A stretch of 64,000 nucleotides of DNA. It comes from an uncultured Pelagibacteraceae bacterium. Its GTDB lineage: Bacteria; Pseudomonadota; Alphaproteobacteria; Pelagibacterales; Pelagibacteraceae. This document shows, piece after piece, positions 52,437-64,000 of this stretch. The notes beneath the pieces were generated by a model, which was not told the DNA's origin, did not search any database, and worked only from the letters and a program-made list of their open reading frames with translations. Position numbers and translations under genes: made by a program. Position 1 is the first letter of the stretch. Each line of letters starts with the position of its first letter. Where the stretch lies: positions 26,384 through 90,383 of the forward strand of contig CACOJM010000004.1 of assembly GCA_902627565.1 (NCBI GenBank), read 5' to 3'.

Positions 52437-53264
52437 TTATTTAATAAATTCTGATTTAACTTTAGAAGCTAATTCAATATAAATTTTCGATATTTTATTA
52501 TTAGGATCTAACTCAACTATAGGCATGCCATCATCTGCTGCTTTACCAACTATTGGATCTATCATTATTTCACCTAAAAATTTTTTTTTAAATTCTTCTG
52601 CGGTTCTCTTAACACCACCCTCTCCAAAAATATTATGTTTTTTTCCGTTATCTCCAAGAAAATAACTCATATTATCAACTAACCCTAAAATTTTGACACC
52701 AAGTTTATCAAACATTTTAATTCCTCTTTTAACATCCAATAAAGCAACTTCTTGAGGAGTAGAAACTATAATTGCACCATCCATCTTAATATCTTGCGAA
52801 AAGGTAAGCTGTGTATCACCAGTGCCTGGTGGCATATCAATAATTATAAAATCTAAATCTTTCCAGTTTACTTTTTGTGTAAATGTTTTTATTGCACTTG
52901 TCACCATAGGTCCTCTCCAGATCATTGGAGTTTCTTGGTCTGTCAAAAAACCAATAGACATACATTGAATATCATACTTCAAAATAGGTTCTAATTTTTG
53001 ACCATCACTTTTTGGTTTTTCTTTTATTCCAAACATTTTTGGAATGGATGGACCATATATATCTGCATCTAATAAGCCGACTTTACAACCGATTTGCTTC
53101 AATGCTAGAGCTAGATTTGTTGCAAATGTAGATTTACCAACTCCACCTTTGGCACTAGAGATAGCTATGGTAAATTTTGTTCCAATAATTGGATTTTTTT
53201 TAAAAACCTTTGGTTGCAGCTTTCTTTTCATTGCGGCACTAAGTTCGGGCTTTTTATCGGTCAT
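52437..53264 (-). CDS. Mrp/ApbC/NBP35-family P-loop ATPase (Fe-S carrier)
   Basis: AISSAKGGVGKSTFATNLALAL; LLDADIYGPSIPKMFG; DFIIIDMPPGTGDTQLTFSQ; LGLVDNMSYF. Confidence 0.94.
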   Translation of the reverse strand: MTDKKPELSAAMKRKLQPKVFKKNPIIGTKFTIAISSAKGGVGKSTFATNLALALKQIGCKVGLLDADIYGPSIPKMFGIKEKPKSDGQKLEPILKYDIQCMSIGFLTDQETPMIWRGPMVTSAIKTFTQKVNWKDLDFIIIDMPPGTGDTQLTFSQDIKMDGAIIVSTPQEVALLDVKRGIKMFDKLGVKILGLVDNMSYFLGDNGKKHNIFGEGGVKRTAEEFKKKFLGEIMIDPIVGKAADDGMPIVELDPNNKISKIYIELASKVKSEFIK

Positions 53265-53296
53265 AAATTGATCTTAACTTGTTTTTAATAAATTAG

Positions 53297-53314
53297 ACAC
53301 TATATAGATAGTGT
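53297..53314. repeat. Perfect 7-bp inverted repeat abutting hflK start codon
   Basis: ACACTAT-ATAG-ATAGTGT immediately before ATG 53315. Confidence 0.8.
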
Positions 53315-54421
53315 ATGTCTGATGATTTTCAACAAAGAGGAGGAAGCCCTTGGGGATCACCACCTAGTGGTGGTAATGGAAATGGGTCTGGTAGAGGCCC
53401 GACACCTCCAGATATTGAAAAAATAATAAGAGATATTCAAGAGAAGATAAAAAAATTTTTACCCGGTGGAAGTTCATCAGGTGGTAAGCAAGCAATTTTA
53501 GTTTTAATTGTTTTGGGCTTTGTCTGGTTAGCTAGTGGACTTTATAGGGTCCTACCAGATGAACAAGGAGTTGTTTTAAGATTTGGAAAGTTTGTTAAAA
53601 CAACACAACCTGGATTAAATTATCATATTCCTTTTCCTGTAGAAAGCGTTCTGACGCCAAAAGTTACAAAAGTAAATAGAATAGATATTGGTTTTAGATC
53701 TGAAAGAGATAGTGGATTTTCCTCTTCTGGAGGGGTTGCAGACGTTCCACAAGAAAGCTTAATGTTAACTGGAGATGAGAATATTGTTAACATAGATTTT
53801 TCAGTATTCTGGGTAATTAAAGATGCTGGGAATTTTTTATTTAAAATCCAAGATCCAGAAGGGACTGTAAAAGCAGCTGCAGAAACCGCAATGAGAGAAG
53901 TTATTGCAAGATCTAATATTCAGCCAATCCTTACAGAAGGTAGATCGGTTATTGAGACGGACACACAAGAAATTATTCAAAAAATTTTAGATGAGTACAC
54001 CAGCGGTATTCAAATTACACAAGTTCAAACTCAGAAAGCAGACCCACCCGATCAAGTTATTGATGCATTTAGAGATGTGCAAGCTGCAAGAGCAGACATG
54101 GAAAGATCTAAAAACGAAGCAGAGGCATATGCTAATGACGTAATTCCAAGAGCTCGTGGGGAAGCACAAAAAATTTTACAGGCTGCTGAAGCTTACAAAA
54201 AAGAAGTTGTTGCAAAAGCAGAGGGTGAAGCTAGTAGATTTTTAGCAATATATAATGAATATAAAAATGCTAAATCTGTAACTCAAGAAAGAATGTATTT
54301 AGAGACAATGGAAAAAGTATTAGCAGATATTGATAAAGTTATAATCGAAAAAAATGCAGGTTCAGGTGTAGTTCCTTATTTACCTTTACCTGAATTACAA
54401 AAAAAGAAAGTGACAAACTAA
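53315..54421 (+). CDS. hflK: FtsH protease modulator HflK
   Basis: Gly-rich N-term; YRVLPDEQGVVLRFGKFVKTTQPGLNYHIPFPVE; SPFH domain. Confidence 0.95.
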   Translation: MSDDFQQRGGSPWGSPPSGGNGNGSGRGPTPPDIEKIIRDIQEKIKKFLPGGSSSGGKQAILVLIVLGFVWLASGLYRVLPDEQGVVLRFGKFVKTTQPGLNYHIPFPVESVLTPKVTKVNRIDIGFRSERDSGFSSSGGVADVPQESLMLTGDENIVNIDFSVFWVIKDAGNFLFKIQDPEGTVKAAAETAMREVIARSNIQPILTEGRSVIETDTQEIIQKILDEYTSGIQITQVQTQKADPPDQVIDAFRDVQAARADMERSKNEAEAYANDVIPRARGEAQKILQAAEAYKKEVVAKAEGEASRFLAIYNEYKNAKSVTQERMYLETMEKVLADIDKVIIEKNAGSGVVPYLPLPELQKKKVTN

Positions 54422-54422
54422 A

Positions 54423-55292
54423 ATGAATTTTGGAAAAATTACAGCTGGAATATTAGTTGCAATTGCTGCAACACTTTTCTTTTCTATATTTATTGTAAAA
54501 GAAGTTAACCAGGCAATTGTCCTTCAATTTGGTGATCCAAAAAGAATAATTTTAAAACCTGGATTGAATTTTAAGATTCCATTTATTCAGAATGTTGTTT
54601 TCCTAGATAAACGAATTTTAAATCTAGATACTCCACCAGAGGAAGTAATTGCTTCTGACCAAAAAAGATTAATAGTAGATGCTTTTGCTAGATTTCAAAT
54701 AGTTGATCCTCTAAAATTCTACATATCTGTTGGAAACGAAAGAGTTGCAAGATCAAGACTAGCAACAATTATAAATTCAAGGATAAGGAACGTTTTAGGT
54801 CAACAAGAATTACAAACTCTTCTTTCAGAAGATAGAACTAAACAGATGGCCTTAATACAAGAAGGTGTAAATACAGAGGCTGAAAATTTTGGAATTAAAA
54901 TTGTTGATGTTAGAATTAAAAGAGCTGACCTTCCTCAAGCAAATAGTGATGCAATCTTTAGAAGAATGCAAACAGAAAGAGAAAGAGAAGCTAAGGAATT
55001 TAGAGCAAGAGGTGCTGAGATGGCTGTAACAATTACTTCGACTGCAGATAAAGAGGTGACAGTTATATTAGCTGATGCTCAAAAAAAATCGGAAATTATG
55101 AAAGGTGAAGGTGATGGTAAGAGGAACAATATTTTTGCCAGTGCATTTGGACAAGATCCGGAATTTTTTGCTTTTTACAGAGCAATGCAAGCTTATGAAA
55201 AAGCTTTGATTGGTGGTGAAACTTCTTTAATATTATCACCTGATAGTGAATTTTTTAAATTCTTTGGAAATATAAAGCCTAAAACAGAGTAA
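54423..55292 (+). CDS. hflC: FtsH protease modulator HflC
   Basis: VKEVNQAIVLQFGDPKRIILKPGLNFKIPFIQNVVFLDKRIL; RRMQTEREREAKEFRARGAE. Confidence 0.95.
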   Translation: MNFGKITAGILVAIAATLFFSIFIVKEVNQAIVLQFGDPKRIILKPGLNFKIPFIQNVVFLDKRILNLDTPPEEVIASDQKRLIVDAFARFQIVDPLKFYISVGNERVARSRLATIINSRIRNVLGQQELQTLLSEDRTKQMALIQEGVNTEAENFGIKIVDVRIKRADLPQANSDAIFRRMQTEREREAKEFRARGAEMAVTITSTADKEVTVILADAQKKSEIMKGEGDGKRNNIFASAFGQDPEFFAFYRAMQAYEKALIGGETSLILSPDSEFFKFFGNIKPKTE

Positions 55293-55298
55293 GTTTAC

Positions 55299-55484
55299 AT
55301 GAAAGAATTGATCATTGCATTTGGTCTATTCTTGTTCATTGAAGGAATTTTGTATGCCATATTTCCATCAAAAATGAAAAGTATGTTAAAAAAATTAGAT
55401 TTAATACCTGCTAATCAATTAAGATTGGGTGGATTAATTTTTGCAATATTGGGATTTGTAATAATTTATTATGCTAAAAATTAA
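55299..55484 (+). CDS. DUF2065 small membrane protein
   Basis: MKELIIAFGLFLFIEGILYAIFPSKMKSMLKKLDLIPANQLRLGGLIFAILGFVIIYYAKN; between hflC and degP as in other proteobacteria. Confidence 0.85.
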   Translation: MKELIIAFGLFLFIEGILYAIFPSKMKSMLKKLDLIPANQLRLGGLIFAILGFVIIYYAKN

Positions 55485-56892
55485 GATGAGTAAGATTAAA
55501 ATATTAATAATTACTGTATTACTAATCGTAAGTTTTTCTAAAAATTCCATATCAAAAGAAATACCCGCATCATTTGCCGACTTAGCTGAAAAATTAATGC
55601 CTTCAGTGGTTAATATTTCAACAACAACTATAGTTACTACTCAAGCTAATCCTTTTCCTTTCCAATTTCCTCCAGGGTCTCCATTTGAGGATATGTTCAA
55701 AGAATTTGGTACTCCTCAGGAAAGAAAGTCTTCAGCACTTGGATCTGGATTTATTATTGATGAAAAGGGAATAGTTGTGACTAACAACCATGTAATTCAG
55801 GACGCCGAGGATATAATAGTAAGATTGAATGATGAAAAAGAATTTAAAGCTAAAGTTATTGGAGCGGATCCTCTCTCTGATATTGCTGTACTACAACTAG
55901 ATTCAAAAGAAAAATTTAAACCTGTAAAATTTGGAAATTCTGATAAAGCACGTATAGGTGATTGGGTGATTGCAATAGGTAATCCTTTTGGCTTTGGGGG
56001 CACAGTTACTTCAGGAATAATTTCAGCAAGAAACAGATCTTTAGGGTTATCTAGATATGAGGATTATATTCAAACAGACGCTTCAATTAATTCTGGAAAT
56101 TCTGGTGGACCATTATTTGATATGAACGGAGATGTAATTGGAATTAACACTGCAATTTTAGGCAGAAGTGGTTCAATCGGTATTGGATTTTCAATTCCAT
56201 CCAACAATGCAAAAATAGTAATAGATCAACTTATTGAATTTGGCGAAACAAAAAGAGGTTGGCTGGGTGTTAGGATCCAAGATGTTACAAAAGAAATTGC
56301 TGAAGTAGAAAATTTAGATAAACCAAGAGGAGCTTTAGTTGCAAGCGTAGCAGAAGGTAGCCCTTCAGAAAAAGCTGGAGTAAAAGCTGGTGATATAATT
56401 CTAGAATTTGATGGAAAAAAAATTCAAGAAATGAAACAACTACCAGCTATTGTTGCTAAAACAAAAGTTGGTAAAAAAGTAAAAGTTAAAATTTGGAGAA
56501 ACAAAAAAGAAATTGAAAAAACAATCGTGCTTGGTAGATTAGAAACTTCAGAAGATTTTAAAGTAAGTGAAAAAAATCCTCCGTTAAAAGAGACATCTAT
56601 TGAAGATTTGAAAATTACCGTAAGAGAAATTACAAAAGATGATATCAAAAATAGAAATTTACCAAATCAAACTTCAGGTTTAGTAATTACACAAATTGAA
56701 AATGACAGCCCTTTAAACAGTTCGGTTGATATAAATAGTATTATCATTGAGGCTCAAAAGAAAAAAATTAGAGATGTAAATGATTTAAATCAAGTTGTTA
56801 AACAAGTTCTAAAAAGCAATCAAAAAACAATATTATTAGTAATTTATAATAGCCAAAATCAAAGAAGATATATTGGTATAAAATTAGATTAA
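55471..56892 (+). CDS. Do-family serine endopeptidase (DegP/HtrA-like)
   Basis: Signal peptide; TNNHVIQDAEDI; SDIAVLQLD; NSGNSGGPLFDMNGDVIGINTAIL; PDZ domains. Start may be ATG 55486. Confidence 0.94.
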   Translation: MLKIKMSKIKILIITVLLIVSFSKNSISKEIPASFADLAEKLMPSVVNISTTTIVTTQANPFPFQFPPGSPFEDMFKEFGTPQERKSSALGSGFIIDEKGIVVTNNHVIQDAEDIIVRLNDEKEFKAKVIGADPLSDIAVLQLDSKEKFKPVKFGNSDKARIGDWVIAIGNPFGFGGTVTSGIISARNRSLGLSRYEDYIQTDASINSGNSGGPLFDMNGDVIGINTAILGRSGSIGIGFSIPSNNAKIVIDQLIEFGETKRGWLGVRIQDVTKEIAEVENLDKPRGALVASVAEGSPSEKAGVKAGDIILEFDGKKIQEMKQLPAIVAKTKVGKKVKVKIWRNKKEIEKTIVLGRLETSEDFKVSEKNPPLKETSIEDLKITVREITKDDIKNRNLPNQTSGLVITQIENDSPLNSSVDINSIIIEAQKKKIRDVNDLNQVVKQVLKSNQKTILLVIYNSQNQRRYIGIKLD

Positions 56893-56895
56893 TCT

Positions 56896-57804
56896 ATGGA
56901 TTTGAAATCCAAAATTATTTTAATTTATGGACCAACAGCTTCTGGAAAATCTTCATTTGCAATTAAGTTAGCCAAAAAAATTGATGGCGAAATTATTAAT
57001 GCAGATAGCATGCAGGTTTACAAAGAATTAAGAGTTTTAACAGCGAGGCCTTTAAAAAAAGAATTTAAAAAAATCAAACATCATTTATATGGTTTTCAAA
57101 GTGTAAAAAAAAAGTTTTCTACTGGTGATTGGCTTAAGCTAGTAAAAGAAAAAATTGAAAATATAAAAAAAAAGAAAAAAACACCTATTCTTGTTGGTGG
57201 TACAGGTTTATACTTTAAGGCGTTAACAGATGGTTTAGTAAGTATTCCAAATATTCCAATTAGATTTAGACAAGATATAAGATTTTTACATAAAAAAATT
57301 GGATCTAAAAAATTTTTTTTAAGATTAGTAAAATTAGATCCTCTTTCAAAAGGTAATATTAATCCATCTGATACTCAAAGAGTTATACGAGCTTTTGAAG
57401 TTAAATCATTTACAAAAAAATCAATTTATAGTTGGTTTAGAGACACTCAATCAGAATTTGAAAAAAAAGATTTCTTTAAGATTTATATTGATTATCCAAG
57501 AAGTAGATTAATTAATCGAATAAATATCAGGGCTGTAAAAATGATAGAAAATGGAGCCATTCCAGAGGTTAGAAAGTTCATTAATTTGAAGGTTCCTCGA
57601 AGCAATACGGCTTCAAAGGCGATAGGAATTGATGAAATCAGAAACTATCTTAATAAGAAAATCACAAAATTAGATGTAATTGAAAAAATATCAATAAAGA
57701 CTAGGCAATATGCCAAAAGACAGACCACTTGGGGAAGAGGCAACATGTTAGATTGGAATAAAATTGACTCAGATGCTCTAAGTAAATTTTTAAAAAAGAT
57801 TTAG
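56896..57804 (+). CDS. miaA: tRNA dimethylallyltransferase
   Basis: IYGPTASGKSSFAIKLAKK; INADSMQVYKELRVLTARP; VGGTGLYFKALTDG; RQYAKRQTTW. Confidence 0.95.
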   Translation: MDLKSKIILIYGPTASGKSSFAIKLAKKIDGEIINADSMQVYKELRVLTARPLKKEFKKIKHHLYGFQSVKKKFSTGDWLKLVKEKIENIKKKKKTPILVGGTGLYFKALTDGLVSIPNIPIRFRQDIRFLHKKIGSKKFFLRLVKLDPLSKGNINPSDTQRVIRAFEVKSFTKKSIYSWFRDTQSEFEKKDFFKIYIDYPRSRLINRINIRAVKMIENGAIPEVRKFINLKVPRSNTASKAIGIDEIRNYLNKKITKLDVIEKISIKTRQYAKRQTTWGRGNMLDWNKIDSDALSKFLKKI

Positions 57805-57821
57805 ATATCACGTAGTTAGCC

Positions 57822-57851
57822 TTGACCAATCAGCACAACTTCAGCTAGATT
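57822..57851 (+). promoter_or_regulatory. Candidate promoter of ilvBHC, possibly giving a leaderless transcript
   Basis: TTGACC (57822-57827), 18-nt spacer, TAGATT (57846-57851); ilvB ATG at 57858 is ~7 nt after the -10. Confidence 0.4.
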
Positions 57852-57857
57852 GCATAA

Positions 57858-59624
57858 ATGTCAAAATTATATTCAGGTGCTGAAATTGTTTTTAAATGTC
57901 TTGAGGATCAAAAAGTAGAATATATTTTTGGTTATCCTGGTGGAGCAGTTTTACCAATTTATGATGAATTAAAAAATCATTCCACAATTAAACATATATT
58001 AGTTAGACATGAACAAGGAGCAGGTCATGCTGCGGAAGGTTATGCAAGATCTTCAGGAAAGCCCGGTGTAGTTTTAGTCACTTCAGGACCAGGTGCAACT
58101 AATGTTGTGACAGCATTAACAGATGCATATATGGACTCAGTTCCTTTAGTATGTATTTCTGGGCAAGTACCAACTCACTTAATAGGTACAGATGCATTCC
58201 AAGAGTGTGATACAACTGGAATTACTAGACCGTGTACAAAACATAATTGGTTAGTTAAGGACATTAAAGATTTATCAAAAACACTTCATGAAGCTTTTAA
58301 AGTTGCAACAACTGGCAGACCAGGACCAGTTTTAGTTGATATTCCAAAAGATATTCAATTTGCAAAATTTAATTATTCGAAACCAAAAATTGAAAAAAAA
58401 TTAAATGGCAAATCATCAAATTATTTTTCACAAAAAGAAATTGATCAATTGATTAACTTAATGAATCAATCAAAAAAACCTATCATTTATTCAGGTGGTG
58501 GTGTTATAAACTCAGGCCCAGAGGCAAGCGAGGCGTTGAGAGAACTTGTAGAATTAACTGGTTTCCCAATTACATCAACTTTGCAAGGTTTAGGCGCATA
58601 TCCTGGAGATGATAATCAATTTTTAGGTATGCTTGGTATGCACGGAACCTATGAAGCAAATAATGCGATGCATGATTGTGATTTATTAATTAATATCGGA
58701 GCAAGATTTGATGATAGAATAACAGGAAAAATTGATGAATTTTCACCTAAGTCAAAAAAAGTTCATATAGATATTGATCCGTCATCTATTAATAAAATTA
58801 TTAAAGTTGATTTAGCATTAGTCGGAGATGTTAAAGAAATTCTTAGAGGAACAAATAAAACCTTAAAAAAGAAAAATATTGATTTGAAAAAATCTAATAA
58901 ACCAAAAATATCAAAATGGTGGGAACAAATTCAGAAGTGGAGATCTAAGAATTCTTTACATTTTAAAAATAGTGATAAAACAATTAAACCACAACATGCA
59001 GTTCAAAGACTTTATGAACTTACAAAAGATAAAGATACATATATAACCACAGAAGTTGGTCAACATCAAATGTGGGCTGCTCAACATTATAAATTTAATA
59101 AACCAAATCGTTGGATGACATCAGGAGGTTTGGGTACAATGGGTTATGGTTTACCAGCAGCAGTTGGTGTTCAGATTGCTCATCCAAAAAAGCTAGTTAT
59201 TGATATTGCAGGGGAAGCATCTGTTTTAATGACAATGCAAGAAATGTCCACAGCAGTTCAATACAATCTACCAATTAAAATTTTTATCTTGAATAATCAA
59301 TACATGGGAATGGTAAGACAATGGCAAGAACTATTACATGAAAAAAATTACTCTGAAAGTTATTCTGAGGCTTTACCTGATTTTATTAAGTTAGCTGAAG
59401 CTTATGGTTGTAAGGGAATTTTAGCAGAAAAACCAGATGAACTTGATAAAAAAATAAATGAGATGGTTGAATTTGATGGTCCAGTAATTTTCGATTGTCG
59501 TGTAGATCCTAATGAAAATTGTTTTCCAATGATTCCATCAGGTAAACCACACAATCAAATGATATTAGGACCAAGTGAAAAAGAAGAAAATAAAATTACC
59601 GGTAAAGGGAAAACTCTAGTTTAA
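57858..59624 (+). CDS. ilvB: Acetolactate synthase large subunit
   Basis: YIFGYPGGAVLPIYDEL; RHEQGAGHAAEGYARSSGKPGVVLVTSGPGATNVVTALTDAYMDS; NNQYMGMVRQWQELL. Confidence 0.96.
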   Translation: MSKLYSGAEIVFKCLEDQKVEYIFGYPGGAVLPIYDELKNHSTIKHILVRHEQGAGHAAEGYARSSGKPGVVLVTSGPGATNVVTALTDAYMDSVPLVCISGQVPTHLIGTDAFQECDTTGITRPCTKHNWLVKDIKDLSKTLHEAFKVATTGRPGPVLVDIPKDIQFAKFNYSKPKIEKKLNGKSSNYFSQKEIDQLINLMNQSKKPIIYSGGGVINSGPEASEALRELVELTGFPITSTLQGLGAYPGDDNQFLGMLGMHGTYEANNAMHDCDLLINIGARFDDRITGKIDEFSPKSKKVHIDIDPSSINKIIKVDLALVGDVKEILRGTNKTLKKKNIDLKKSNKPKISKWWEQIQKWRSKNSLHFKNSDKTIKPQHAVQRLYELTKDKDTYITTEVGQHQMWAAQHYKFNKPNRWMTSGGLGTMGYGLPAAVGVQIAHPKKLVIDIAGEASVLMTMQEMSTAVQYNLPIKIFILNNQYMGMVRQWQELLHEKNYSESYSEALPDFIKLAEAYGCKGILAEKPDELDKKINEMVEFDGPVIFDCRVDPNENCFPMIPSGKPHNQMILGPSEKEENKITGKGKTLV

Positions 59625-59626
59625 AA

Positions 59627-60175
59627 ATGGCAAATCCAAAATCAGCATATAGTGTTTCTACAAAAAAGGAAAAATCTGATACACATATAATTGTTGTTTG
59701 GGTAGATAATGAATCTGGGGTATTAGCTAGAGTTGTAGGTTTATTTTCTGGAAGAGGGTACAATATTGAGTCTTTAGCTGTAGCAGAAGTTGATGCAAAA
59801 AGAAATATTTCCAGAATTACTATTGTGACGACTGGAACGCTCCAAGTAGTTGATCAAATTAAACTTCAATTAAAAAAGTTAGTTCCGGTTCATAAAGTAG
59901 CTGATTTTAAAAGAAATGATAAAAGTGTGATATTTAAGGAAATGGCCTTATTTAAAGTAGTTGGTAATGCTAATAAAATTAAAAAGGCTATTAATGCTTG
60001 TAAAAAATACAATGCTGTAATATTGGATAAAACAAAAAAATCTAATGTAATTCAAATTACTGCATTAAGGAGAGAGATAGACAAAATGGCAAAAAATCTG
60101 AAAAAATTTGGATTAGTTAGCATATCCAGAACTGGTGCAGTTGCAATGACAAGAGGTGATAAAGTATTCAACTAA
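59627..60175 (+). CDS. ilvH: Acetolactate synthase small subunit
   Basis: VWVDNESGVLARVVGLFSGRGYNIESLAVAEVD (ACT domain). Confidence 0.95.
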   Translation: MANPKSAYSVSTKKEKSDTHIIVVWVDNESGVLARVVGLFSGRGYNIESLAVAEVDAKRNISRITIVTTGTLQVVDQIKLQLKKLVPVHKVADFKRNDKSVIFKEMALFKVVGNANKIKKAINACKKYNAVILDKTKKSNVIQITALRREIDKMAKNLKKFGLVSISRTGAVAMTRGDKVFN

Positions 60176-60182
60176 TTATTAG

Positions 60183-61214
<1,032 letters not shown>

Positions 61215-61251
61215 ATTTATCCTCATATTGGGTCTAAAAAGTCATTTTATT

Positions 61252-61279
61252 TTGCAATCTACACGAGAGACTGTATATT
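61252..61279 (+). promoter_or_regulatory. Candidate sigma70-type promoter of leuA-mreB
   Basis: TTGCAA (61252-61257), 16-nt spacer, TATATT (61274-61279). Confidence 0.4.
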
Positions 61280-61297
61280 TAAGAATTAAATTTTTTT

Positions 61298-63909
<2,612 letters not shown>

Positions 63910-63914
63910 GAACA

Positions 63915-64000
63915 ATGGCATCAAGCAGAGATGATTTTATAATCGCAATTAGATCTGCTTTTTTAAAAAAAAGTACTCAGCAAAAATTTTCATTACTTAC
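63915..64000 (+). CDS. mreC: Rod shape-determining protein MreC, 3' end truncated by window
   Basis: MASSRDDFIIAIRSAFLKKSTQQKFSLL... directly after mreB. Confidence 0.75.
   Translation, partial: MASSRDDFIIAIRSAFLKKSTQQKFSLL

Noticed and set aside
55471-55485. Upstream start MLKIK of the DegP ORF
   Set aside because: Overlaps the DUF2065 3' end; the next ATG (55486) gives a clean signal peptide. Left as uncertain.

Overview
This AT-rich 64 kb window reads as a streamlined alphaproteobacterial chromosome. Gene content and order most resemble SAR11 / Candidatus Pelagibacter; this is inferred from the sequence, no database search was run. Coding density is very high, with many 1-8 nt overlaps and very short spacers. 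(1) ~1-4.7 kb: variable surface-polysaccharide-type genes (truncated polytopic GT-C/YfhO-like protein, SGNH hydrolase, WecA/MraY-like transferase, GDP-fucose-synthase-like SDR), ending at an isolated 5S rRNA gene. (2) 4.8-9.5 kb: epimerase, rpmJ and a 36-aa cytochrome oxidase subunit IV-like ORF (both missing from the ORF track), pntAA/AB/B, transaldolase, initiator tRNA-fMet. (3) 9.6-17.7 kb, minus strand: rpsU, trcR-like, rpmE, suhB-like, efp, thiE, fba, pgk, gap, tkt. (4) 17.8-35.4 kb: zapA, fau, ymdB-like, yebC, a phage-type RuvC-like resolvase, tolQRAB-pal-cpoB, tilS, ftsH, folP, glmM, thiD, purA, rpoH, rluD. (5) 35.4-50.3 kb: tRNA-Arg(TCG), ABC-2 transporter, sua5, xseB, ispA, dxs, aroC, pdxH, ispB-like, S49 peptidase, glyQ/glyS, ppdK. 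(6) 50.3-64 kb: a permuted two-piece tmRNA gene on the minus strand, thyX, a 2OG-Fe(II) oxygenase, mrp, hflK/C, degP, miaA, ilvBHC, leuA, mreB and the start of mreC. No CRISPR array, transposon or intact prophage was seen. The observations most worth following up are the permuted tmRNA with a 12-nt intervening segment, the phage-type resolvase in the ruvC position with no ruvA/ruvB beside it, the orphan 5S rRNA fused to a variable region, a GAPDH whose cofactor-site motif suggests altered NAD(P) preference, and an uncommon 2OG oxygenase next to thyX and tmRNA.
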